Source: Oxyruncus cristatus (lineage: Eukaryota; Chordata; Aves; Passeriformes; Cotingidae). From it: a stretch of 64,000 nt of DNA. Within the stretch, counting starts at the first letter, position 1. Every line of letters begins with the position of its first letter. The translations under genes were made by a program, and so were the position numbers. The stretch covers positions 166,777 to 230,776 of the forward strand of contig VXAY01000170.1 of assembly GCA_013399855.1 (NCBI GenBank), read 5' to 3'. Shown here piece by piece: positions 50,896-61,600 of the stretch. The notes below the pieces were generated by a model that was not told the DNA's origin, ran no database searches, and saw only the letters and a program-made list of their open reading frames with translations.

Positions 50896-51141
50896 TGTCG
50901 GATCATGTTACAGTGAGGGTGCTCGGAAGGCATCCTGGGAAATGTAGTCCCTCCATATACTCTGGCACAGAGGGCAGTAGGTTGCTAAGTTGTGATTGGT
51001 TGTTAGAATCACGTTATGATGTTGGTTTTCAAAAGGAGTATAAAAGTTCTTATTTGTCTTGACTAAATGGATTTGGTTGCTGACCTCTCACTTGACCGGG
51101 TCCGTGCAGTCTATTATTTATTGTATCAATAAACCACCACA
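50896..51141 (+). mobile_element. 3' LTR of the class II ERV
   Basis: It starts TGTCGGATC and ends ACCACCACA. It has TATAAAAG near 51040-51047 and AATAAA near 51129. It is homologous to 43684-43919, with an extra ATACTCTGGCACAGAG-type stretch after CCCTCCAT. Confidence 0.88.
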
Positions 51142-52590
51142 ATGTCACATTAGCAGGAATTCCTAAGGATGCATTTTACATCCTTCATCTTTAAGGTTTA
51201 TTGGCAGCTTTAACTTGCCAATCTGCAAGAATTACCAAATGCAAGAATGGGATCACAAACACACCTCCTCCGGCCTTCCCAAGCACAAACACAAACTCCA
51301 CAGAAATGTAGAGAACTCCTGGGAGGATTTTCATTTCCTTTGCAAAGAGGTACGTAGGAGCTGCTGTTCTAAGTTCTTGGATGGAGCTTGGATGAGGTGC
51401 TGTGATTCTGTACCATATTCTGAAGACTCATGTTTTCCCTCAAACATCAGGAAGTTGAAGCACTGTAAGAAGAGTCAGAGAGAGTGACCAGTCCTCTCAA
51501 CTCATTGCTCTAAAAAACATCTTCGTGCTTCCAACACTGCACATATGACTTAGACATCTGAGATCAAGAATCCTTTTGAGGCTGCCAATGCCCTGCTGAA
51601 AAATAAATGTAGAGATTTTATAATTTCTGTTTGAAAGGTAATATTGTGTGTTTCTAAAATTTTCGTTGAAGAAAATGTCACCCTTTAGCATGCAAAACAG
51701 GATAAAGAGGAGAAAGAGAGATTTTCCTTTCCTTTTCCTCTTCTACTGCATTATATAATTGCTTAACAAAGAACAGACTTGGTTGTTATTTATATGTCAG
51801 GTGAAATTAACTCCAAGATGGATCTGCAATTTTTTGATAAACATTACTGTTGACATAATGTCTTCCAAGTTGTGCGGGAACTGAAAGCTTAGTAGCTGAA
51901 ATCCATATAGCTGAAAGAAACTTCCCATCCAATATCCACTTTTACTGTTATTGCTGTGTTTATAGGTCTTTGCAGCTGCAAAATGATTCTTTACATTTCA
52001 GTTTCCCTCCTGGGTCCTTGGCACATATTAATTAAAGAGCATGACATGGATGCCAGTACACTAGTTCAAAGATCACACTTGCAGTATATCATTCTCTCTG
52101 TCAGTTTGGCATCTTGTATTTTATTTCACCTCCTAGAGTAACGGGAATCAGCTGAATGGGAAGGCAACAGATTCGAGAAGTAATAACAGATAACTTGTTT
52201 TTCTGTTTCTTCCTATGCTAGAAGCTCGACAACGCTTGGGTTTTGTCTGCCTAGTTCAGGAAATAGCACCTCATGTATATTCTTACCACAGTGAGAACAC
52301 TATCAGGTCCCAAAGCCATTCTAGGGCTGAGTTCTTGTTTTGCCTTGCCTCTTCATGTTCTGTGAATTTTCTGAATATTTTTCCATCTTCGTGACATCTC
52401 ATGAGCACATTAAACTCCAGACTTCTTATAGAATTTGTTAAACTGTGATGGGATAGTGTTAACTTGTACTTATACCACTTTCTTTGGTTTTCAAATTTTG
52501 GAAAAGATTGCATAAAATTTTTTTGCTTTTGGATGGAAAAAACATTTATAAATACAAAGAGGTGATGGTTCTGCTTGTCCTGTGATTGGT
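51142..52590. other. Intergenic stretch, nothing recognised
   Basis: No coding or transposon signal identified between the ERV and the MYH exon relic. Confidence 0.45.
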
Positions 52591-52591
52591 T

Positions 52592-52681
52592 ATGGAGGTG
52601 GACTTCACACTACTGGACAAGTCACTGGCCTCAGTCTTCAACTCACCTTTCTTCTTTGCCAGCTTCTGCTTGACTCTGTGG
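52592..52681 (-). pseudogene. Relic of sarcomeric MYH exon 27
   Basis: Read on the minus strand, these 90 bp align without a gap to the last part of exon 27 of the two genes here (63 of 90 positions by hand count). They translate without a stop to a rod-like peptide beginning RVKQKLAKKK and containing GELKTEASDL, matching [10 protein letters not shown] and [10 protein letters not shown] in the intact genes. The rest of exon 27 and a proper donor site are missing. It is in the same orientation as the intact genes, as expected for a dead third cluster member or an exon-sized duplication. Confidence 0.75.
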
Positions 52682-54210
52682 GGTTTTACTTCCCAAATTC
52701 AGCAGTCTGCAGTAGAAAAAAGAATAAAAACCCCATTGGACCACAGAAGTGTCAGTGATAAAGGACCTCTAGGGGTCCCTACTCATGTTTTCAAGACACA
52801 AAATCATCTCACCTTTCTCAAAAATTTGTTGCCATGATGCACTATCCACTTACGGAGAAAAATGTGAGGTCGAAGCTTCCAAGCTGCTCTTTGTATTTTA
52901 TCACGTAACACTACCAAGAGTTTGTCTTCTTTGCTTTTTTGTTGGTCTGTCAGGTAGTTACAGGCTGCTGTACCACTCATCAAGCTCTTTTCCACACTAA
53001 ACCCCTTGTAGGCCTTATGTGCTGAGCACCTTGGTAGTCTACCACTGCACTTTCCAGTTTCCACACATCATTCTTGAATAAAGGGAAAATAATAACTTCC
53101 TTCAGTCAGATGGTGGTACTCCTCCTCATGTAGCTGTCTCCCACAGGACTAAGAATAACAAACTAGATATAATTACATAATTTATTATAATTTTTAAACT
53201 AGAAGAGCTCAATCAGAATTATTTACTACACAGTATAGAAACTGTAGTACAATATAGTGCAGTATTTTTGAAGCAATATCGAAGCAATATTAAAGTAATT
53301 ATATAGAAGATAACAAAACCAATTATCGAGTTTGATGTTACTCACCCAGAATAACAACAGTGGGAACAACAATGGGCCAACCTCTTTCACTGAGTCTCCA
53401 GGAGTGACCTTGAGGGGGACCCCCACTTGAGGGAGGAATGTCCACACAACTCTGAGAAGGGCTGTGTTAGAAAACTCTCCCACTGAAATGTGGGACTAGG
53501 CTTTCACAGTGTAAAGTGCTGGACTTGTCAGGCAGGTGTCTCTGGACCAGCTGTGCCAGTTCAGCAGCTTTAGGTAAATCATAATCTGTTGGTTTCTTTT
53601 TCAGGTACTTTACCAAATCTGCCACATCTTCACCTCACTATCAGGATGCTTAACTCTGAGACTGAAGAGTCAGACTGGTTTCAGCTTTATTCAACACCAA
53701 AAGTAGCACAACCTTCCTTCTCCATTCCCCACTGATAGCTTTGCAAGTGGGATGTTGTTTGAGATGTTGAGATGTTTTACCCCCACTCCAAACTGGGAAG
53801 AATTATGTGGGTTGAAGCCAACACAAGCCCATTTAAACAAAATTGTTTGATTTTTATACCTTATGTACTGTGCCTTATACATACACATAGCCCACACCCT
53901 CTTTTTCCTCCATCCTGCCTACTCTGACTTGGGAGGATTATACTTTCCACTGGTTGTTTTAGGGAAAATCACGTACATAAACAGTTGTGCCACTCCATTG
54001 ATACAACCATTTATCCAAAGCAAAGGTTCCCTGAGGGTTAAGTTCAGCTTCCTTTAAGATAGCTGCCATCACTTCCTGTGTTCTGTTCTGAGCTTCTTGA
54101 GCACATCATCCTTTCTGACCATCTCTGAGCCTTTCCCTGTCTGGGGATTTGCTACCACTTACACAGACTGTTGCTTGAAATGATGTTATTGAATGCCTGT
54201 TATGTATGTG
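52682..54210. other. Intergenic stretch, nothing recognised
   Basis: I looked for further MYH exon relics on the minus strand (exons 25-26 would lie here) and did not find one I could support. Confidence 0.4.
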
Positions 54211-54211
54211 T

Positions 54212-54310
54212 CTATTCAGAAGGACCTTGACAGGCTGAAGCAATTGGAAGACAGGAACCTCATAGTTCTGAACAAAGGGAAATCCAAATAATGTGCACAG
54301 GTGGTGTCAG
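54212..54310 (+). mobile_element. Old CR1 LINE fragment
   Basis: AAGGACCTTGACAGGCTGAA followed by GACAGGAACCTCATAGTTCT and GAACAAAGGGAAATCC parallels the CR1 internal segment also seen in the CR1 at 39730-39800. Heavily mutated and short. Confidence 0.7.
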
Positions 54311-57300
54311 GTAGGTACAATCCAAGGGAAGTTGACAATCCTGGGAATCAGAAGGGGTGTATATGTTTGTATATGTAACCAGGCAAGTAGAAGACTATCT
54401 TCTTTCAGTTAAATGAAAGAGGAAATCTTTAAAGTGGTGAGGTAATAGCTTTTGTGCCTCTTTGTGCACCTGTTCCTCTAGTCCAGTTCCCTTCAGGCTC
54501 TGTAACACTCATGCAATTATGAATTTAGTCCTGAATTACAAGGACATAAATAATATCCACCAAAAAACATACCACGGGTGAATGCATTTGCAAATCCATG
54601 GCCACTATTTAAGTGATTTTATGACATGGATTTATGCGTGTGACTGTTATGCAGTCATGAAGCATACGCATTTTATACAGTGCCTTGTCACTGAAAAGGG
54701 CAAGGGTAACTGTGTGTACCAGGATTCAGAGTCTACAGATTTTCATACTATGATTAAGACTGAATTGAGATGGATTTTAGTTGATCCCATAGGTATTAAA
54801 AAACATGCTATTAGCCATCCTTTAAGTCACAGTCACCGCAGTTACAATTTCTTCTGAGTGAAAACTCAGAGCTATGCCAGAGATTTGATTTGGGGTCATG
54901 GGTTGAAATATAAATCTTAGTAGAGGCCATTTGTCTTTGGAGGCCATTTGTCTTTGTGTAAGACAAATATACACAAGGAGTCAGTTGGTCCTTGTATTGA
55001 GGACTTCAGAATCCCATGTTATTAACATAAGCTTTAACTTGTAATATCGATGAAATAGGTAAACTGTGTCTGTATCAAGGGATGGAATGCCTTGAACCTG
55101 ACCAGGAGACCACTGTAATGGAGAAGTCAGTGATCCACATCACAATTAACCTGAGTGTGCCCAGGCCCATGCTGAGCTGTGCTGCCCATCTAGCACAGCC
55201 TGTGCTGTGCATCACAGTGGGCAGGGCACACTCAGCCAGGTCATCCCAAGGGAGGACCCTGCAGGCAGCTCCCTCTCCATACTGGTTATTGCACCATCTG
55301 CACAGTCTTGTCTGAGAAGCTCTCATGTGGACATTCTTTATGAATAGAATTGTGCTTTTAAAGATAATTGTAGTACCATGAATGACCTGAAAACAAAGAA
55401 CCGCTTCACAGATTGGCTCTGTGCCATGCACCATGGGAAAATCCATCCTAGGTCCATCTGGAGCTGGGGTTCCCAGCATCTGAAGGGATTTACTCAGCAT
55501 CTGTGTTCATCTTTTTAGTCTTCCTGTGCTGGTTCTGGTCAAGACAGGGTTAATTTTTTCAGTAGCCATGAAAGGGCACGACCAGGACCTGGAGCTTATT
55601 CTGTACCACTTAACATTGTTTCCAGGGGCAGGGGTAAGGGACTCTCTTCCAGCAAGAAGGGCTTCTTTCCAGTCGAGCTGACATGGTAGAGGGAGCCATC
55701 CAGTATTGTGCCTCCAATTCCCCTCCCCAGAGGAGCACAGGGGAAGGCAGGGGGAGCAGCACATTCTCCAGTTTAGTGGGAGCACTAAACTGGAGAATAC
55801 CATTCCTAAACCATGACTCTGTCTTATCCAACTGGCTATTTTACTAAGCCAGTTTTTGTTCGACCTTTCTTACTGAGATCCAGAAAGAAACCTGCATTGT
55901 CTACTCCCTCCTGCCTACCCCCCACCCCCCTGCAAATCTGCAGCTTGTTCACACCTTCTCACCTCAGGCCATGATTTCATCTTGAGTTACTGCGGAAGTT
56001 CTTCTTTGGGGGCTAATTAGAAAGAGCATGTTCTTTCTCAGAGACAAAAATAACTCTCTAACTAGGTGTGCTAAGATGATTTACTTAACTGCCTACCCTC
56101 CTTCTGGTGCAAGTGAGGTGGTATATCAGGAAGTGGGAGCAGGACAAAATTATTTAGATTTACCAATCCAAGTGCAGATAAAAAAGGGGTTGTGACTTTT
56201 CCCAGCTGCTTTATGGTCTCTGGAAGATAAACTCAAATAAAATAAACAATTTGACCACCGTTTGTCATGTCAGTCTTCAGAATTTGGAATTCTAAAAGAA
56301 AGTAAATTTCCAACTTGGCTTTTCATCAAGTTCTTGTTAGTTCTTTCTCATTCTTCTCTGCTGACGTAAGTTCCCAGAGGGATTTGCCTCCCATACAGAT
56401 TCAGTAGTGTCCCTAAATAACTAATGTTACTTGGTAAGCCATGCCAGAGTCTACTTCCTCTCCTTCTGCTGTAGGAAACAACATACTCTCACCAGCCTCC
56501 TGCAACAGATCCATAGGTGAGTACCTCCTGTGAGATTATGTCAGAGACCAGCTTTGGTGCTTTTAGATATTCCACATGTGGAGGGTGTTTAATATTTAAT
56601 ACCAAATTTCCTTATTTGAAGAGTTTTGATGTTTTGATGTTGCACACAATTTTGATTCAGCAGAGTGATACAGCAGCGTGATGGAATCACAGTACAAATG
56701 TAACAAAGAAATTGCAATAGAGAGGAGGATCACAAATCAAATGTGATCCTTGTTACTCATTTCTACATACATTGCTGAGTGACACCGTGCGCTGGGAAGG
56801 AATGACCTTCCCATGCTGCTGAGAGAGTTGTGTAAGGACCATCAGGCATGACACAAATGGGTAAGAGCCTGGCCGAGCAGCTGCACTAATGGGCTGGTAT
56901 ATGTGGCCAAGGTGGGGATGCTGTGAGACTCTCTAAGTTTCCTCTGCCCTTTCCTGAAATGCTGTTCTATGTCAAGTACTCTTCAGCATCACCCACTCAC
57001 ACAGCTTTTCTGTGAGACTTTGCCAGATTTTAGACTTGCACATATGCATACTTTCGCAAAACTTTCTGGGTCTTTCACAAGGAACCAGCTTTGGAGTTAG
57101 AACACAACTTGTAGTAGTGTTTGAACTAGTTTTTGACAGTGGTAAAGAGTGTGCAGTCTGCTCAGCTCTGATCTTCTGTCTCACAAGCTTTCTGAAAGAG
57201 GGCTTAGTTAGATGCAGTATTATAAGCGATAACTCAGATTTTTCATTATTCCTCTCTCCCAGCAGCACATTTCATGCAGTTCTATTGCAGACACATTAGA

Positions 57301-58255
57301 GTCTTATAGAATGCATTGCTTGGGAACCTACAGGAGCAACCAACTTTCTTCTTTGGGGACATCATGTTAGAATAGGTGATGTAAGGGCCCCAAAGAGTGT
57401 AGATTCTTCATACAAGCCCAGGCTTTGTTTGTATTATTAAACTAAAACTGTGGCACAAGCTCTTCTTTGACCCAGAGGCCAACAAAGTTAGTTTTGCTTT
57501 GTCTCTGACATTAAAGGACCAACGACAGATACTCTGTAAGTCCTGCCTTGTTGTGCCAGAGATACTTGGGCGGGCAGCCCTACCCACTGATGGTTCCCGG
57601 CTCAGTTAAGCTGGTGTTGTCTGAACTGTCAGTGGCGGAAGTCTTATGGCAAGGAGATGAAGATGTAAGAGTTGTGGCCAGTGTTTTGTTTTTTTTTTCT
57701 CTATGATACACAGTGACATGAAAATTTATGGAGATGGGAACAAATCTCAATACAGACTGTCTGGGAAGATAATGATGTCACTTCTGTAGACATGATATAA
57801 TGAAGATGGACCACTGCCCACTGTCCCGGAAAGTCAGAGCAGAATTGTAAGTCAGCAGTATGACCCTAATATGATCAGGAGTTTGAACGAGTTCTGGTAT
57901 AGCTGAGAAAATGTTAAGGCTGCTTTATGAGCCCCTTAGAAATACTGGATGTGACACTTGCTATTTCTACACAAAAAAGAGACTTACTCAGGCTGGAACT
58001 GATGCAGGGAGAAAGGTGATCTAGAAACTTACCACTGACCTAAGGAGTAGCAAAAAAGAGCTTGGTCTGTGTAGGATAGTCAAAACCAAAACTGTCAGTG
58101 AAAAAGTGGAGCACTTTTTCCAGTGGAAGCAAAGACGTGTTTTGGTCTAAGGAACTGCTAAGAAAAGCACTGTAATAGTGCCAAGAATATAACACAGTCA
58201 TAAATAAGTCTAGGTGAGAATTTGGTTTCTAAAGACTGTTTGATAGTATTTGGGG
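54311..58255. other. Intergenic stretch with a possible LTR scrap
   Basis: No gene recognised. At about 55525-55570 a GTGCTGGTTCTGGTCAAGAC then GGGTTAATTTTTTCAGTAGC pattern resembles the start of a common avian LTR, but it fades within 100 bp and is left unassigned. Confidence 0.35.
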
Positions 58256-58259
58256 AACC

Positions 58260-58625
58260 AAGAAGGTCAGGGAACTGGAGCACACAACGTATAAGGAGAA
58301 GCTAAATGGTTTATTCAATAAATAAGAGGAGGCTAAAGGGATATCTTACTGCTATCTACAGCTATCTGATATGGTGAGAAAGTATGGACACAAGCTGGAA
58401 TGTGGAATTATATCTAATTCAGATTAGATATAAGGAAAATTATTTTTACCATGATGGTGATCCAAGTCAGGAACAGGTTGTTCAGAGAGGCTCTATCTGT
58501 AGAGGTGTGCAAGATGTGACTGGACAAATCCCTGAGCAATCTGAAGTAATTAGGCCTGCTTTGAGTAGGGTGTTGGACATCCTTGCAATATCAGCTATTC
58601 TGAATGATTTTATGATCCCAGCTAC
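58260..58625 (+). mobile_element. Old CR1 LINE 3' fragment
   Basis: A decayed CR1 3' region in plus orientation: GGAACTGGAGCACACAACGT, a CAGGAACAGGTTGTTCAGAG segment and a GATTTTATGATCC-type end fit the order seen in the younger CR1 copies at 13640 and 39485. Several indels. Confidence 0.65.
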
Positions 58626-61600
58626 AGAGCAGGCTAAGAGGCACAGCAAGAAGCAGCATCCATTTGTTTCAGGCATTGCTGCATGACAACGCAGGCTGCA
58701 GGACAGACATGCAATAACAGCAATGGAACATCCAAGTTAGCTTGTATCTCATCACAGAGCATTAGCTCTGAGGTTATGGGCCAGGCACTGGAGAAGAAAC
58801 ACAGCATCTATGATAAACTCAAGTAGTTCTGCTGTAAGCACTGCTGGTGTGTCCCACTGCCCATAGCAGCCCAAGTGGGATTTGCTCAGCTGTGAGCAAG
58901 CCCAGCTGTGCTGTGATCACACGTTGGCATCTGAACCCAGTGAGCTGTGGCTTAGCCCCTGGGATGGGTGCATGGAGAATTTAGCCTCCCAGGTGCCTCT
59001 GGCACTGCCTGTGCTTGGCTGCTGCCAGTGCAAACAGAGAGGTGTCCTGGCCCCAGAGCAGCAGCCCCTAGGTTCCAAAGCCTCTTTGCAAGGGGGACCT
59101 CCCTGCCTTGCTGCTGCCCTTTGGCTTGTTGTGACAGACACATCAGGGCATGGCAGTTGCTCTGTGTCGACCCAAAGGCCAGCCCAGAGCAATGTCCCCT
59201 GGCAGTGGCTGTGGACCTTAGTGGTGTCTGAGGCTGACAAAGTACAGGAATGATGAGACAGGAAGATGTGTTGTGGCTTTCCCTGAACTTTGCCCCATAC
59301 CCCAGATGCTCCTGGCTGGCACATCCCAATCCTGATGTCTTTCTTGTGTGTGGGATTAGGAGTCTGCATCTGATTCTCCTCCCACACATTTTTGTGGCAG
59401 CTTTTTGAATGAATGGAAACATTCAAGAACCGCTCCAATTGGTGGTGAGGACCTATGCAGATAACTGTGAGTGGTTTGAAGTGTCCTATCCTTCTGTGTT
59501 TGGCCACCAGTGTACTTCACCTGATGCCCCTACTTCTTGTGCAGGGAAGTTCGGTCATCCATCCACTCCCTCTCATTGTCCTATCTAGATTTTACAGACC
59601 TTATCTTACATCTGCTAGCTGCCTCCTCTCCAGCTTGAAGGGCTCAAGGCTGACTGTGCATTTTCAGGCACTGACATTTCAGATGCCTGTGTCAGATGAC
59701 ACTAAATGCTCTTTCCAGAGGGAGCAACAGTGTGGTGTGCTTGAAAATATCTCTCATTGTGATTCGTGTTTATGTTGAAAAATTGAAAAAGTTGTCTGTC
59801 TCTGCAGTGTACATAAAATCTATGATGTTCTCAAAATGAACTTGCCTATGCTGGGGGAACCCAGTGGAGCCTGACTTGGTGCGAAAATCTCTTGGCTTAA
59901 GGAATTCCAATACAAACACATCTCTGATGACCCCAGATGAAGGGCCTATTTTTATGACTATTGATATCACTGCTCTCAGAGGTCAAATTTCAGAAGAAAG
60001 AATCTAATTTTTCGCTGACATTGTAAAATTTGAGTGGGAGGTTAGAGGTCTGTGAAGCATTTGGCTCCACCAGCTGCAAAGGGAATATAATCTGGGCCAA
60101 ATATAAGAACTCAGGGATTTATACATTTGTTTTAGATGTTAGAAGTTCATTTAAAGTGCTGGTTCTCTTCACAGCCATACCCACATATGCCTGTCCCACA
60201 CCATTCATGGTATTCTAACGTTTGTGCTCTGTATTTGCTTTGCCATTGCTGTGCAGAATCTGAAGCCTTCTGGGGAGTGAATATCTATATGACTGTGTAG
60301 ATGGACCAGTTTTTCCTCAGAGAACACTGTTGATTCTGGCCACATTCATTCTTTTTTTTAATGTTCCATCCTCCCAGTTGTCACGTAAGTATTTGAAATA
60401 ACATTCATAGGTCTCTCTGATAAGGAAAGATGCTCCTGTGTGCCAGAGAGTAAATGTTTTCCTCTCCTTAGGTGATCAAATTGCTCCACAGAGAGTAATT
60501 TATACACTGCTGCTTTTGCATTGGAGATTAAATTATTTTCTCCTTTGGCAGCAGAAGTGTGGCTGTGAAACTGCAGAAAAAGAGTCCTTGCATCCTGTTG
60601 GGCTAACTCCTACTGTTTTCTCCGTAATATAACAGGAGGGAGGTCTCCTATGTGGCATCAGATTTCTACAGGGAACCAGGATCATTATGTGTTTGGCTCA
60701 TGAGAAGTGTTTGCAGTATCATCTCTGTTCTCTGAGTCTTCAATATCAGGGGTCTTCAGAGGCACTAACTCAGAAAAAATATGGGATAAAGTTTTATACC
60801 ACATATATGAATGTTATGGAAGATTTCATTTAACAACTTGCTTCATGCTCAGATTAGTTCTGTCCTCCTGTTCAACCACGAATGATACATTAGTGTCAGA
60901 GAAAATGGGATGTGTTCCCTGGTCACAGAAACCTTGCAGAAAAGGGAGTTGTTGACAATGTATGGCAGAGACTGGAGAAACTGGGCTGAGGTTGGCAGTG
61001 TCTTGCATTTAGCTCCGAGGAAGGTGCAGGGCTTCCAGAAGTTCATTCTCACCAGAGTAGCAGTTCCCTCGTCCTCAGCTGAGATGTCCATGCAGCACTT
61101 CCTACCAGTGGCAAAGGGCAGGTAACACGCTGAGGAAACAATCCACATACACAATGGCTACTTGGATTGTTTGGGAACAGGCTGTGGCATGACATCTATT
61201 ACACTGGATTATCCGCATAACAAGGCATTTTGGCATGTTAGAGTTTGGCTTCCACATTATGCAAAACATTCAGGCTGCTTCCAGCACAGGCCAGCTGTGC
61301 AGTGTGGTAGCAAGGAGATATGCACAGAGTTCAGAGCCAGGACACGGTACAGGCTCGGTGCTGACATTAGCCCAGCTTTGTCTTCTGAGAGCGGAAAAGG
61401 GAAATTAAGGGTTTGACCTTAAGACTCACAGGAGAAAAGGCTGGAAAGGTGTTTCCTGAATTGTGATGGTCAAATTGCAGATGACAAAATAACCATTTTT
61501 AGGCTATATAACTGTGCAGGAGTGTGTGTATGTGTGTGAATGTATGTGTGTGTCCCTGTGGCAATGAACAGGGTTCTCCCATGCACCTGCATTTTCTATG

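Larger units (their letters stand above)
43684..51141 (+). mobile_element. Betaretrovirus-like (class II) endogenous retrovirus, degenerate, with nested insertions
   Basis: Paired LTRs (43684-43919 and 50896-51141), a tRNA-Lys-type primer site and purine tract enclose the order gag, dUTPase, protease, RT, integrase, which is the class II (ERVK/betaretrovirus) order. Flanks read TGTCA before the 5' LTR and ATGTCA after the 3' LTR, a plausible 5-6 bp target duplication. The LTRs differ visibly, including an indel after the shared CCCTCCA, so the insertion is old. All genes carry stops or frame changes, and no env is recognisable. It sits 0.6 kb upstream of the MYH gene 2 promoter in opposite orientation. 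Confidence 0.88.

Noticed and set aside
51497..51691. KMFFRAMS ending that recalls the myosin TKVFFKAG motif
   Set aside because: Only a few residues agree and the flanking codons do not fit exon 20 or 21.
52804..53064. Minus-strand open frame of 86 codons next to the MYH exon relic
   Set aside because: Checked as a possible further MYH or myosin neck relic. The basic helix-like end does not align with any exon of the intact genes.
58917..59507. 196-codon minus-strand open frame
   Set aside because: No recognisable motif and an overlapping frame of similar length in another phase. Treated as random.
60849..61154. A PFATGRKCCMD-like string resembling a cytochrome P450 heme-binding loop on the minus strand
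   Set aside because: Two key positions differ, nothing around it resembles P450 sequence, and there are no flanking exons. Judged to be chance.
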